A DNA stretch of 64,000 nucleotides, taken from positions 124,001 through 188,000 of the forward strand of contig DASUYB010000108.1 in NCBI GenBank assembly GCA_036377595.1, in the 5' to 3' direction. The position numbers were made by a program, and so were the translations under genes. The notes beneath the pieces were generated by a model. That model worked only from the letters and a program-made list of their open reading frames with translations, ran no database searches and was not told the DNA's origin. Shown here piece by piece: positions 9,102 through 17,899 of this stretch. How positions within the stretch are numbered: the stretch's first letter is position 1; each line of letters starts with the position of its first letter. Origin of the DNA: Longimicrobium sp. (lineage in GTDB: Bacteria > Gemmatimonadota > Gemmatimonadetes > Longimicrobiales > Longimicrobiaceae).

Positions 9102-9349
9102 GGACCTTCTTTGTTTTGCAATGTTGGCGGCGACGCTCACACAGCCCGTCGGAGGCCATTTATAGCCCATTGCCTCCGCACACCTGCATATCGGCATCTG
9201 GTTAGTGGGCGTGGCCTCGGCGCGGCATTCGTCGCGGGGCTCGGCGCCTGGCTCAGGCTCACGGACGCGAGCTCCACCGTACCCTTCCCCTGCCGGGATC
9301 TGAAGTCGACGTTGCGTTCAACGGGCTAGCGGAGGCTTACGCGGCTGCC

Positions 9350-9549
9350 TTCCGAGAGCCGACGCGGAAACACTCAATGAGCGGCTCGACAGCCGTGATG
9401 ACGATTGGGGTAAGAGCAAGCGCGAGCGGGAGCTCATCCTCCGTCTACACGCCACGAAAGAAGACATCCCCGGCAGTGGCATCGTACTGGATGCAACCCA
9501 GCCGCTGGTCAGCGTCGTGGACGAGATCCTCAGCCATGTCCGGGCCTGA
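9350..9549 (+). pseudogene. 3' remnant of a P-loop kinase/AAA-type gene
   Basis: In the frame ending at TGA 9547-9549 the translation reads ETLNERLDSRDDDWGKSKRE..., then LDATQPLVSVVDEIL near the end. That is the usual C-terminus of small P-loop kinases (chloramphenicol phosphotransferase/adenylylsulfate-kinase-like AAA proteins). No Walker A or start codon lies upstream in frame, so only the last 60 or so codons remain. It marks old accessory DNA between the low-GC island and the metal operon; the rest of 9102-9350 shows nothing recognisable. Confidence 0.45.
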
Positions 9550-9685
9550 CGTTTCTCCCTGGAGCCGATCGGGGCGCGAAGGGTGACGAATCCTCACGCG
9601 TGAGAACCAGCCCTGTCCGGGCCCGCGCCGTGCGTGTATTCTGTACCCGGAACCTGACACAGCTACAGGGGGTACGCGGCGCACC

Positions 9686-10036
9686 ATGAGCCCGTCCGGA
9701 GCCCACACCCGCATTCGCCGCGCGGCGCTGCTGCTAGTGGCGGCGCTGCACCTGCTCGGCATTGCCGCCGGGCCGGCGCTGCACGGGTGGCTGCGCGCGG
9801 ACCCGCACCTTCCCGGCTGGTCGGCACAGCGGCAGGAGGCCACTCTCCCGGCGCACGACGAGCTGGCGTGCGTGATCTGCCAGGCGTCGGAAGGCCGCGC
9901 GCTGACGGAGCCCGCCGCGCTCACGCCGTTCGCCGACGCGCAGTCCGTCGGGCCGTCCACCTCCGCGCCCTCCCTCCACCCCGCGCCGGCGCGCATCCGC
10001 GTCCAGGCGCGCGCCCCGCCCGTCTCCCTCGTCTGA
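9686..10036 (+). CDS. DUF2946-like small exported protein
   Basis: A 116-aa protein with an N-terminal hydrophobic segment (residues 11-32), a central ELACVICQA motif with two Cys two residues apart preceded by His, and a C-terminus ending RAPPVSLV. This layout (leader, H..CxxC, RAPP tail) matches DUF2946 proteins, often found beside metal-uptake receptors and transporters. A role in handling a transition metal is inferred from that and from the ABC metal transporter downstream. Confidence 0.6.
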   Translation: MSPSGAHTRIRRAALLLVAALHLLGIAAGPALHGWLRADPHLPGWSAQRQEATLPAHDELACVICQASEGRALTEPAALTPFADAQSVGPSTSAPSLHPAPARIRVQARAPPVSLV

Positions 10037-10172
10037 CAAAAAGATTCGCGGCCGTGGTACGGGCCGCGGCATCCAGCCTCCGCGTCGCAATTACCGACGC
10101 GGGGCGGACGAGTGCATGCGCCGCCGGACCGGCCGGCGGTGCCCCGAACGAGACATCGTACCCGAGAGCTAC

Positions 10173-11450
10173 ATGCGCAGAATCATCTGCCTTTCCGTGT
10201 TCCTGCTGGGCGCCGCGGGGAGCGCGGCCGCGCAGCGCGACACCATTCCCGTGCGCCGCGACACCACCGCGGCCGACAGCGCCGCCGCCGACTCGGCCGC
10301 CATCGTCCGTGAGCTGGAGGGGATGAACGCGGCCGCGCCCGACACCACGCCGCAGGGGCAGCAGGCCGGCGGAGGTGCGCCCCAGCGGCTCCTCCCCGAC
10401 ATCTCCGTGGTCGGTGACTTCGTGGGCGACCTGTCGCCCGAGGGAAGCACCCAGGAGGGCGGCCGCCGCCTCGGCGTGCGCGAGGTCGAGGTCGCCGCGC
10501 AGGCCGCCGTCGATCCCTACTTCCGCGGCGACGTGTTCCTGGGGTTCAGCGACGAGGAGGGCGTCTCCATCGAGCAGGCGTACCTGACCACGACCAGCCT
10601 CCCCTGGGGGCTGGAGGCGCGGCTCGGGCGCTTCCTGATGCCCTTCGGCAAGCAGAACACCACGCATCGCCACGATCTCCACACCATCGAGTATCCCTGG
10701 GTGATCCAGACCTTCCTGGGCGCCGAGGGGCTGAAGGGGACGGGCGTGTACGGGAGCAAGGTCTTCGCCCCCTTCGGCTTCTACCAGGAGCTGCAGGTGA
10801 CGGCGGTGGACGGGCTGGGCGAGCCGGTGGAGGGGCTGGCGACCTCCGAGCCCGTCAACAAGACGCTGGGGGGACTGGGCTACTCCGCGCGGCTGCGCAA
10901 CTACGTCGACCTCTCCCAGGCGTCGAACTTCGAGCTGAGCTTCAGCGCGATGACAGGGAAGCTGGCGCGTCCGGTCGACGTCCCCGAATCCGCCGAGGTG
11001 AACGCCGTCGCCACGCGGCAGACGACTATCGCGGCCGACCTGACCTACCGCTGGCGGCCGCTGCAGCAGGGGCTCTACCGCTCGCTGATCCTGCAGGGCG
11101 AGGTGATGCACCAGATCAACCACGACCCCGGCGCCGACGTTCGGCTCCCCGACGGCACGACCGTGGCGTTCCTGGGGCCCCGGCGCAGCTTCACCGGCGC
11201 CTACGTGTTCGGGAGATACCAGATCCTGCAGCGCACCTTCCTGGGCGCGCGCTTCGACTGGGTGCAGGACCCGGCGAGCGACGGCGACGAGCTGACGGCG
11301 GGATCGGGCTACCTGGAGTTCTTCCCCAGCGAGTTCAGCAAGCTGAGCGCGGCGTACGAGCGCCTGACGCCACCGATTGGCGACGCGGTGAACCGAATCC
11401 TGCTGCAGGCTACCTTCGCGCTCGGCCCGCACAAGCCGCATCCGTTCTGA
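10173..11450 (+). CDS. Outer-membrane beta-barrel protein linked to metal uptake
   Basis: A 425-aa outer-membrane protein. Signal peptide residues 1-20 end in AAA; a low-complexity Asp/Ala/Ser linker follows, then alternating hydrophobic strands typical of a porin. The C-terminus ends in ALGPHKPHPF, a terminal Phe preceded by His/Pro, as in porin-like proteins encoded beside zinc ABC transporters. It probably lets a metal or metal complex cross the outer membrane (inference). ATG 10173 directly precedes the signal peptide; upstream in-frame codons (from 10116) would add a non-signal extension. It lies 71 bases before the binding-protein gene. Confidence 0.75.
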   Translation: MRRIICLSVFLLGAAGSAAAQRDTIPVRRDTTAADSAAADSAAIVRELEGMNAAAPDTTPQGQQAGGGAPQRLLPDISVVGDFVGDLSPEGSTQEGGRRLGVREVEVAAQAAVDPYFRGDVFLGFSDEEGVSIEQAYLTTTSLPWGLEARLGRFLMPFGKQNTTHRHDLHTIEYPWVIQTFLGAEGLKGTGVYGSKVFAPFGFYQELQVTAVDGLGEPVEGLATSEPVNKTLGGLGYSARLRNYVDLSQASNFELSFSAMTGKLARPVDVPESAEVNAVATRQTTIAADLTYRWRPLQQGLYRSLILQGEVMHQINHDPGADVRLPDGTTVAFLGPRRSFTGAYVFGRYQILQRTFLGARFDWVQDPASDGDELTAGSGYLEFFPSEFSKLSAAYERLTPPIGDAVNRILLQATFALGPHKPHPF

Positions 11451-11521
11451 GAGTGCCCAGTGCCCAGTGCCCAGTGACTGGTGCTGAACGATAAGGATCT
11501 CACGAGAGGAGAGAGGGATAG

Positions 11522-12439
11522 ATGACGATGACGAGGAAGACCGCCGCGATCGTCGCCGGGCTGGCGCTGCTGGCCGGGCCCGCCGCGGCGCAGCGGCAGC
11601 TGAAGGTGGTGACGAGCACCACCGATCTCGCCGACCTGGCCAGCGAGGTGTGCGGCAACCGCTGCCAGGTGGTGCACATCAGCGAGGGCTACCAGGATCC
11701 CCACTTCGTGGAGGCCAAGCCCAGCTTCATCCTGCAGCTGCGCAACGCCGACGTGTTCGCGTTCGTGGGGCTGGACCTGGAGATCGGGTGGATGCCGCTG
11801 CTGGTGCAGGGCGCGCGCAACCCCAGGATCCAGCAGGGCGGCAGCGGCTACGTCGACGCCTCGCGGGTGATCCGCGTGCTCGACCGCCCCACCGGGAACG
11901 TGGACCGCAGCCAGGGCGACGTGCACCCGGCGGGGAATCCGCACTACTGGCTGGACCCCGAGAACGGCCGCCGCATCGCGCGGATGTTCCGCGACAAGTT
12001 CAGCCAGCTCGCGCCCGGCGACGCGCAGACCTTCGCCGGCAACTACGCGGCGTTCGAGGCGCGGCTGAACGCGGCCGAGCGCGCCTGGCAGCCGCAGATC
12101 GCGCAGATCCGCGGCAAGCCCGTGGTGGCCTGGCACACCAGCTGGCGCTACTTCGCGGAGTACAACGGGATGAACATCGTGGGCTTCATGGAGCCCAAGC
12201 CCGGCGTCCCGCCGTCGCCCTCGCACCTCGCCGGGCTGATCGCCACCATGCGGCGCACGGGGGCCAAGGTGATCGTGATGGAGCCGTACTACGACCGGCG
12301 CACGGCCGACTTCGTGGCGCAGCGGACGGGCGCGCGGGTGCTGGTGCTGCCGCCGTCGGTGGGCGGCGTCCGCTCGATCACCGACTACATCCAGCTGATG
12401 CAGTACGACGTGAACCAGCTGGCCGCGGCGGTGCGATGA
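11522..12439 (+). CDS. Metal ABC transporter substrate-binding protein (ZnuA/MntC family)
   Basis: A 305-aa periplasmic protein of cluster A-I (TroA/ZnuA/PsaA). Signal peptide residues 1-23. The mature start KVVTSTTDLADLASEV and the motifs EGYQDPHFVEAKPSF, GNPHYWLDPENG and AWHTSWRYF carry the metal-ligand His residues. The His-rich loop typical of ZnuA is missing, so zinc and manganese are both possible. The preceding gap ends in GAGAGGAGAGAGG. Its stop overlaps the ATPase start (ATGA), so the three transport genes are translationally coupled. Confidence 0.88.
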   Translation: MTMTRKTAAIVAGLALLAGPAAAQRQLKVVTSTTDLADLASEVCGNRCQVVHISEGYQDPHFVEAKPSFILQLRNADVFAFVGLDLEIGWMPLLVQGARNPRIQQGGSGYVDASRVIRVLDRPTGNVDRSQGDVHPAGNPHYWLDPENGRRIARMFRDKFSQLAPGDAQTFAGNYAAFEARLNAAERAWQPQIAQIRGKPVVAWHTSWRYFAEYNGMNIVGFMEPKPGVPPSPSHLAGLIATMRRTGAKVIVMEPYYDRRTADFVAQRTGARVLVLPPSVGGVRSITDYIQLMQYDVNQLAAAVR

Positions 12440-13209
12440 CCGACCTGGTGCGCTTCGACGGCGTGGCGCTGGGCTACGGGCGCCGCACCATCCTCTCCGG
12501 CCTGAGCTTCGCCGTCCACGAGGGCGACTTCCTCGGTCTCGTGGGGCCCAACGGGGCGGGGAAGACCACCGTGCTGCGGGCCATCCTCGGCACGCTGGCG
12601 CCGCAGTCGGGAACGCTGACGCGATCGGACTCGCTGCGCTTCGGCTACGTGCCGCAGCGCGACCAGGTGGACTACAACTTCCCCCTGCGGGTGCTGGACG
12701 TGGTGCTGATGGGGCGCTACGACCGCATCGGCCTGGGCCGCCGCCCCGGCCGCGACGACCGCGCGCGGGCCATGGCCGCGCTCGAGCACGTGGGGATCGC
12801 CGATCTCGCCAGTCGCCCGCTGAAGGACCTCTCCGGCGGGCAGAAGCAGCGCACGCTCATCGCCCGGGCGCTGGTGGGCGAGCCCAACGTGCTGGTGCTC
12901 GACGAGCCGACCAACGGGATGGACCTGGTCTCGACCACGCAGATCCTCGGCCTCGTGCGCGAGCTGCACGAGCGCGACGGGCTGACGGTGATCATGGTGA
13001 GCCACGCGCTGAACGAGGTGGCCAACTACGTCGACCGCATCGCGCTGGTGGTGGGCGGGGGGTTCCGCATCGGCACGGTGGACGAGATCATGACCGAGCC
13101 GGTGCTGAGCGAGATGTACGGCATCCCCGTGGAGGTCGACTCGCACGAGGGGCACCGCATCGTGCTGGCGCGGCGCTTCGCCCCGGGGCAGGAGGCGCGC
13201 CGTGCTTGA
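12436..13209 (+). CDS. Metal ABC transporter ATP-binding protein
   Basis: A 257-aa ATPase of the ZnuC/TroB type. Walker A GPNGAGKTT is at about residues 37-45, the Q-loop is in VPQRDQVDYNFP, the signature LSGGQKQR is followed by Walker B VLVLDEPTNGMD, and the switch His is in VSHALNEV. The family energises metal import with the binding protein before it and the permease after it. It starts in the ATGA overlap with the upstream gene; a much longer frame upstream is only the shadow of that gene. Its 3' end overlaps the permease by 8 bases. Confidence 0.93.
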   Translation: MTDLVRFDGVALGYGRRTILSGLSFAVHEGDFLGLVGPNGAGKTTVLRAILGTLAPQSGTLTRSDSLRFGYVPQRDQVDYNFPLRVLDVVLMGRYDRIGLGRRPGRDDRARAMAALEHVGIADLASRPLKDLSGGQKQRTLIARALVGEPNVLVLDEPTNGMDLVSTTQILGLVRELHERDGLTVIMVSHALNEVANYVDRIALVVGGGFRIGTVDEIMTEPVLSEMYGIPVEVDSHEGHRIVLARRFAPGQEARRA

Positions 13210-14029
13210 CGCCGTCCTCCTCTTCCGCGAGGCGCTCTACGGCGCGCTGGTGATCGCGCTGGCCTGCTCGGTGCTGGGCGTGTACGTGGTGCTGCGGCGC
13301 ATCGTCTTCGTCGGTGCCGCGCTGGCGCAGCTCTCCTCGGCGGGGATCGCGCTCTCGCTCTTCCTGTCGGGGATCGGGGTGGCCGCCTCGCTCACCAGCC
13401 ATCCCGTGCCGATGGCGCTGCTGGTGACGCTGGCCGGCGCGCTCTTCTTCGGCGTGGAGGGCGGCGGCCGCGGCCCGGTGCCGCCCGACGCGACCATCGG
13501 CGTGGCCTACGCCGTGGCCGCCGCGGCGGGGATCCTCCTCGTGGCCAAGGCGGTGACGGGCGAGGCGCACGACATCTTCCTGCAGGGCAACATCCTCAGC
13601 ATCACGCGCAGCGACACGCTGGTGCTGCTGGCGGTGTCCATCCCCGTGCTGCTGGTCCATCTCCTCTTCTACAAGGAGTTCCTGTTCGTCTCGTTCGACC
13701 GCGAGACGGCGCGCACGCTGGGCTACCGCGTGGGCGGGTGGAACCTGCTGCTGTACGGCACGCTGGGGCTGGTGATCGCCTTCGCCATGCAGTTCGCGGG
13801 GGTGATGCTGGTGTTCAACTTCCTCGTCCTCCCGGCGGTGACGGGGCTGCTGCTGGCGCGGGGGATGGCGGGGGTGTTCGCGTGGTCGGTGGCGTCCGCC
13901 GTGCTCGCGGCGGTGATCGGATTCACCCTGTCGGTGCCGTACGACCTGCCGACGGGCCCGGCCATCATCTGCGTCTCGGGCATCCTCGCGCTGCTGGCGT
14001 GGGCGCTGCGGGCGCTCCGGCGCGGTTGA
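13202..14029 (+). CDS. Metal ABC transporter permease
   Basis: A 275-aa ABC-3 family permease (ZnuB/TroC) with about eight hydrophobic helices. It starts with GTG at 13202, overlapping the ATPase end. It completes the binding protein/ATPase/permease importer for zinc or manganese. The segment GLVIAFAMQFAGVMLVFNFLVLP is a typical conserved stretch for the family (here in two pieces around residues 190-215). Confidence 0.92.
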   Translation: MLDAVLLFREALYGALVIALACSVLGVYVVLRRIVFVGAALAQLSSAGIALSLFLSGIGVAASLTSHPVPMALLVTLAGALFFGVEGGGRGPVPPDATIGVAYAVAAAAGILLVAKAVTGEAHDIFLQGNILSITRSDTLVLLAVSIPVLLVHLLFYKEFLFVSFDRETARTLGYRVGGWNLLLYGTLGLVIAFAMQFAGVMLVFNFLVLPAVTGLLLARGMAGVFAWSVASAVLAAVIGFTLSVPYDLPTGPAIICVSGILALLAWALRALRRG

Positions 14030-14095
14030 TCGGGACCGGAGACGACGCGAGATTCATCCCCCGACCACCCGAGATCGCAACGAGACGTTGAACCG

Positions 14096-14560
14096 ATGAC
14101 GAGGACCCGAATCTCCATCTTCACCCGCACGCTGGCCGCGGTGGCGCTGTGCGTCGTGGCCGCCGCGGGGTGCGAGGACCTGGGCACCGGCGAGCCGCAC
14201 CAGCGCGGGCAGTACCAGGTGCTGATCACCGACGAGGCCACCGGCCTGGCGTACGCGCAGGTGTTCGCCGACGGCTCGGTGCAGGGCGGCATCACGCTGG
14301 CGGCGGGGACGCAGAAGCATCTCGTCCTGCGCCTGCTGACCTCCACCAACACCGCCGTCGGCATCGGCCCCGGCGACGAGATCCGCATCAACCTGACGAA
14401 CACCGTGGTCGCCAGCTTCCACGTCGACAGCCAGCAGGGGGGCGTGATCCACGGCACCCTCACCGGCGGCAGCGCGGGGGCCACGACGCTGCGGTTGCAG
14501 TACATCCAGGCCGGCTTCACCGAGTACGAATCGCCCGCCGTGAACGTCACCGTGACGTGA
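14096..14560 (+). CDS. Small lipoprotein at the end of the metal operon
   Basis: A 154-aa protein with a lipoprotein signal (AAAGC, Cys26). The mature part is beta-rich and ends in SPAVNVTVT. I recognise no domain. It lies 66 bases after the permease in the same direction and before a GC hairpin, so it is probably the last gene of the metal operon; it may be a periplasmic metal-handling or scaffold protein, but nothing in the sequence proves this. Confidence 0.6.
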   Translation: MTRTRISIFTRTLAAVALCVVAAAGCEDLGTGEPHQRGQYQVLITDEATGLAYAQVFADGSVQGGITLAAGTQKHLVLRLLTSTNTAVGIGPGDEIRINLTNTVVASFHVDSQQGGVIHGTLTGGSAGATTLRLQYIQAGFTEYESPAVNVTVT

Positions 14561-14588
14561 GGCGGCTCTCCACCCGAGAACGAAGCGA

Positions 14589-14617
14589 GGCCCCGATCCG
14601 CGGCGCGGATCGGGGCC
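14589..14617 (+). terminator. GC hairpin after the metal operon
   Basis: GGCCCCGATCCGC pairs with GCGGATCGGGGCC around a very short loop, followed only by GATTTA. The stem is strong but the T-tract weak, so termination may be partial. Confidence 0.45.
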
Positions 14618-14655
14618 GATTTACCGTGTATTCCCATGTTCCTGAACTGAAGGAA

Positions 14656-14736
14656 TCTCACACGGAGGGAACGGAGGTAACGGAGGAACTGAACGCGGAT
14701 CGGAGTTCCTCCGTTACCTCCGTTTCCTCCGTGTGA
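14656..14736. repeat. TCTCAC hairpin repeat A1
   Basis: Palindrome with TCTCACACGGAGG at the left and the complement CCTCCGTGTGA at the right; the arms are built from short GGAGG/TAACGG units. One of eight members in this window sharing the outer ends but not the arm sequence. Confidence 0.85.
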
Positions 14737-14782
14737 TACGAAATCCGGGAATTTGGTTGATGCACCCGAAGTGATCCCACAC

Positions 14783-14853
14783 TGACGTCATCCTGAGGCC
14801 GGCCAGACTGTAATCAGCGTCTGCGCAAGCGTTTGCAGGCCGAAGGATCTATC
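14783..14853. repeat. CATCCTGAGG repeat B1
   Basis: Begins GACGTCATCCTGAGGCC and ends GGCCGAAGGATCTATC, with an inner CGTCTGCGCAAGCGTTTGCA. Nearly the same sequence occurs at 41234-41294 and, inverted, at 32258-32327. Confidence 0.85.
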
Positions 14854-14934
14854 ATCGCGGCAGCACGAGATTCGGGTGGACGCACCAATACTTCACCCGG
14901 ACTTGGTATGAGTCATTTCTTCTGGGAGATGGCG

Positions 14935-15948
14935 TCACTTCATCAGCGCCACGTTGCGCCAGAGGTTCTGCAGGCTCTCGGTGCCGCCGAAGAGGGTGGT
15001 GAAGTTGGTCGAGTCCAGCAGCAGGATGTCGCCGGCGCGCCGTTCGCCGGGCGGAAGCCAGAGCAGGCAGTTGAACTCGCTGTTTCCGGCCGCGGTGAAC
15101 GGGTGCGGGCGCGACGGGTCGATGCGCTGGCGCGCCAGCACCTGCACGGCGGAGCCGCCGTCGCCCACCAGCGCGTAGTGGGGGAGGTGCGGGTGGAAGT
15201 TGAAGGTGGTGACGTTGGTGAGCAGCCCCCTGGCGTCGAGGTCGGGGAACGCCGTGAGCGGCGCGATCTCGCTGGTGCCGCCCACCACCGCCGGGCGGAG
15301 GCCGTACTGGTTCTGGACCGGCACCCCGAGCCCGCGCATCAGCGAGCGCGTGTACTGGCTGAACCGCTGCTGCCGGGGGACCAGCGGGTCGCCGTGGTGG
15401 CGATACTCGACCTGGCGCTGCTCCATGTCTTCGGTGAAGCCCACGTCGTGGTGGGGGCCCAGGATCAGGCAGGTCCCCTCGCGCCGCAGCCATTCGCGAA
15501 TCGCCTCGAGCTCCCCCTGGGCCGCCTCCTGCTCGGCCAGCAGGTGGTCGAGGCCGAACACCATCAGCGTGTCGGTGTCGGCCAGCACGCGCTCGTCGAT
15601 GGGGCAGGGGAATCCGGCCTGGTCGATGCGCTGGTACACGGCCACGGGCTGGCCGGTGGCCTCGCCTACCAGGTGCTGGAAGGCGAGCGTGGAGCGGTGG
15701 AAGAGCTCCAGCGTTCCCGCGATCCCCTGGAGGAACCGGGCCGCGGCGTACTCTTCCGTCTCGTATTCGGGCCACGAGACGTTGCGCACCTCGGTCATCG
15801 TCGAGAAGCGGTTCTCCATCGCCGCCGGGTCGCGGTTGGCCTCCCACGGATAGCTCCACGTCCAGTAGATGCTCACGCGCCGCCGCCCGGGCGTGTACCT
15901 GCGCGGGAGGTGGAGCTGGTTGTAGGTGCGGGCCGTCACAGCGCTCAT
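14935..15948 (-). CDS. Conserved protein of the DyP operon, unknown function
   Basis: A 337-aa soluble protein without a signal peptide. Segments TLMVFGLDHLLAEQEAA and REWLRREGTCLILGPHHDVG resemble the core of class-I glutamine-amidotransferase-like (ThuA/DUF4159-type) folds, but a catalytic Cys in the expected place is not evident. I do not recognise the family. It starts 14 bases after the DyP peroxidase and is the third gene of a minus-strand operon, so it may assist or use the peroxidase. A longer open frame upstream of 15948 is a shadow of the peroxidase. Confidence 0.6.
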   Translation of the reverse strand: MSAVTARTYNQLHLPRRYTPGRRRVSIYWTWSYPWEANRDPAAMENRFSTMTEVRNVSWPEYETEEYAAARFLQGIAGTLELFHRSTLAFQHLVGEATGQPVAVYQRIDQAGFPCPIDERVLADTDTLMVFGLDHLLAEQEAAQGELEAIREWLRREGTCLILGPHHDVGFTEDMEQRQVEYRHHGDPLVPRQQRFSQYTRSLMRGLGVPVQNQYGLRPAVVGGTSEIAPLTAFPDLDARGLLTNVTTFNFHPHLPHYALVGDGGSAVQVLARQRIDPSRPHPFTAAGNSEFNCLLWLPPGERRAGDILLLDSTNFTTLFGGTESLQNLWRNVALMK

Positions 15949-15962
15949 CGGTGTCCTCGTCT

Positions 15963-17288
15963 TCAGCGCGCGGGCCCGGGCGACGCCAGCCAGCGCAGCG
16001 CCCCGAGGCCGGGGAGGAAGAAGTACGCACCGCCGCGGACGGTGGTGAACGCCGGCAGCCCGGTCACCTTCTGCCGGATCGGCCGCCTGGGGATGGTGAA
16101 GTCGAGCGTGCCGTCCTGCGTGCCGATGATCGGGTCGCGCTCGTTCTCCAGCCCCTGGAAGCTCCGGTCGTTCACCCACACGTTCTGCGCGAACTCGAAC
16201 TGGCGGACCAGGCTGGCGCAGAGCACGAACGCGGCGATCCCGCGCTCCCGGCCGTCGTCCGGCGCGTCCTCGGCCAGCGGCGGGCCGTAGGTGGCCCCGC
16301 GGCGGATCATCCGCCGGCGGTTCAGGTTCACCCCGGTGTCGCGCGGGTTCATGCGCCGGATGTGCGAGCCGAGCGGCACCGCGTAGCCGTGCGGGTCCAT
16401 CTCCTTGAAGTTGAAGTCGTTGTTCCGCTGCATGTCGCCGCCCAGCGCGGCGTCGTCGCGGTCGGGGCAGAGCGCCAGGGGCGCGCCGCTCCTCCAGCGG
16501 CCCATGAGCTTGGCAGCCGCCAGCTCCTGCTCGTCGCGCGTCTCGCCCCGCGAGCGGAGGAACTCGCGGAAGGCGCCCACGTGCTCCTGCAGCCGCCGGT
16601 AGGCCATGTAGCTGCCGTTGCGCGACAGGATCTCCGGCCGCGGCAGGCCGGCCGGCGGGCCGTCCTCGTCCGCGTATCCCAGGATGAACTCGCCCGCCTT
16701 CAGCGCGGGGCCCGAGCCGGGCGTGGGCGCCTGGCCCGAGCCCTCGATGCAGGGCTGGGTGATGCGGTCGCGGTAGCCGAAGTGGTCGCGCGCCTGGTCG
16801 AACGGCGGCGTGGCCTCCAGGTCCAGCGCCGAAAGCAGCTCCACCCCGGGGCAGCGCGCGAGCAGGGCCGCGTGCTCGCCCCGGCAGCGCTCGCGCTCGG
16901 CGTCGTCGCGGGCGAAGAGAATGGCGATGGCGTGAAGGCCGGGCCCGGCCAGGCCGCCCACCCAGTGGTCGGGGTGGTTCGCGCCGGTGTCGCCCAGCAC
17001 CTCGCTGCGCGCCGCCATCCCCTCCCGGAACTCCGCGGGGAACGACGCCAGCGCCGCTTCGTCCACGCCCATCGCGCGGAGCCCGTTCCAGGTGAAGGCC
17101 ACGGTCACCCACCGCGCCTCCCCCTCCATCGCCTCCACCGCCTCGCGCGCGGACTGCACCCGGTCGAGGATGGTCGACAGCCAGGCCCGGGCGCCGGCCG
17201 GGTCGCGGAAGGTCAGGAACTCGTAGCGCCCGGTGAGCGCGGGGACGCGCGTCAGCAGGATGTGCTGGATGTCGTCGAGCTCGAGCAT
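15963..17288 (-). CDS. DyP-type heme peroxidase
   Basis: A 441-aa protein with the DyP layout: distal Asp motif in HFGYRDRITQP (family GxxDG, here with Arg after the Asp instead of Gly), then NGSYMAYRRLQEHVGAF, RRGATYGPP and RGIAAFVLCASLVRQFEF; the proximal region holds SHIRRMNPRD, whose His would bind heme. It probably oxidises organic substrates with hydrogen peroxide. No Tat or Sec signal is seen, so it is cytoplasmic unless encapsulated; no encapsulin gene is nearby. The changed GxxDG motif could alter activity. It lies between two co-directional genes of unknown function. Confidence 0.82.
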   Translation of the reverse strand: MLELDDIQHILLTRVPALTGRYEFLTFRDPAGARAWLSTILDRVQSAREAVEAMEGEARWVTVAFTWNGLRAMGVDEAALASFPAEFREGMAARSEVLGDTGANHPDHWVGGLAGPGLHAIAILFARDDAERERCRGEHAALLARCPGVELLSALDLEATPPFDQARDHFGYRDRITQPCIEGSGQAPTPGSGPALKAGEFILGYADEDGPPAGLPRPEILSRNGSYMAYRRLQEHVGAFREFLRSRGETRDEQELAAAKLMGRWRSGAPLALCPDRDDAALGGDMQRNNDFNFKEMDPHGYAVPLGSHIRRMNPRDTGVNLNRRRMIRRGATYGPPLAEDAPDDGRERGIAAFVLCASLVRQFEFAQNVWVNDRSFQGLENERDPIIGTQDGTLDFTIPRRPIRQKVTGLPAFTTVRGGAYFFLPGLGALRWLASPGPAR

Positions 17289-17302
17289 GCGGCGCCGGGC
17301 TC

Positions 17303-17899
17303 CTACTGCATCTGGTCGAGCATGGTGGAGAAGGCTGCCTTCACCCGCAGCGCCTCCTTGATCTCGCGGGCGCTCACGTACGGGTACTCGCCGTATTCCA
17401 GGAAGCTCGGGCGCTGGTGCCGGCGGACGAACTCCACGAAGGAGGCCGGGTTGGTCTTCCAGTCGGCCGGGAAGTCCTGGAGGTTCTCGAACACGGTGTC
17501 CACGCCGTACTTCGTGAACAGCGCCACGGCGTCCTCGGTGTACTTGTCGAAATCCGTGTCGAAGATCCCCTGGTACATGAAGTAGGTCCTGCCGTCGAGG
17601 TCGAAGAGCACCCAGCGGAGATAGTGGAGCTCGAGCACCTCGAGCGCGTCGGGGTCGGCGGCCACCGCCTCTTCGATCGTCTTGCCGTATCCGCGGATGA
17701 CGTCCTCGCGTCCCGGGACGATCGGGGCGATGATCGTGAACCCGTGGCAGGCGGGTGTCTTCGGGAAGATCGGACCGAAGCGCCCCCGCTCCACCTGGTC
17801 GGGGAAATACCCGTCCCTGGGGATGGCCATGGCGGCGGGATGCGTCCAGTCTTCGTGCGATGCGGTGGCGGGCAGCTCGTGCGTTGCGGTCGCGGACAT
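17303..17899 (-). CDS. Hypothetical protein, first gene of the DyP operon
   Basis: A 198-aa soluble protein. Motifs include CHGFTIIAPIVPGRE, then HYLRWVLFDLDGRTYFMYQG and the Asp/Glu-rich FDTDFDKYTEDAVALF; the strand-helix pattern suggests a ferredoxin-like alpha/beta dimer, as in small monooxygenase or DyP-like folds. No family name is recognised. It lies 14 bases before the peroxidase with the same spacing as peroxidase to third gene, so the three form one tight operon transcribed leftward from about 17.9 kb. Confidence 0.6.
   Translation of the reverse strand: MSATATHELPATASHEDWTHPAAMAIPRDGYFPDQVERGRFGPIFPKTPACHGFTIIAPIVPGREDVIRGYGKTIEEAVAADPDALEVLELHYLRWVLFDLDGRTYFMYQGIFDTDFDKYTEDAVALFTKYGVDTVFENLQDFPADWKTNPASFVEFVRRHQRPSFLEYGEYPYVSAREIKEALRVKAAFSTMLDQMQ

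Noticed and set aside
9180-9340. Third attC site near GGTTAGTGGGC or CAACGGGCTAGC
   Set aside because: Core-like heptamers occur, but there is no complementary arm at the right distance as in the copies at 1464 and 4103.
14852-17585. Long plus-strand open frames over the DyP operon
   Set aside because: They are antisense shadows in high-GC DNA. Their translations are Arg/Gly/Val-rich without domains, while the minus strand gives DyP motifs and clean starts.
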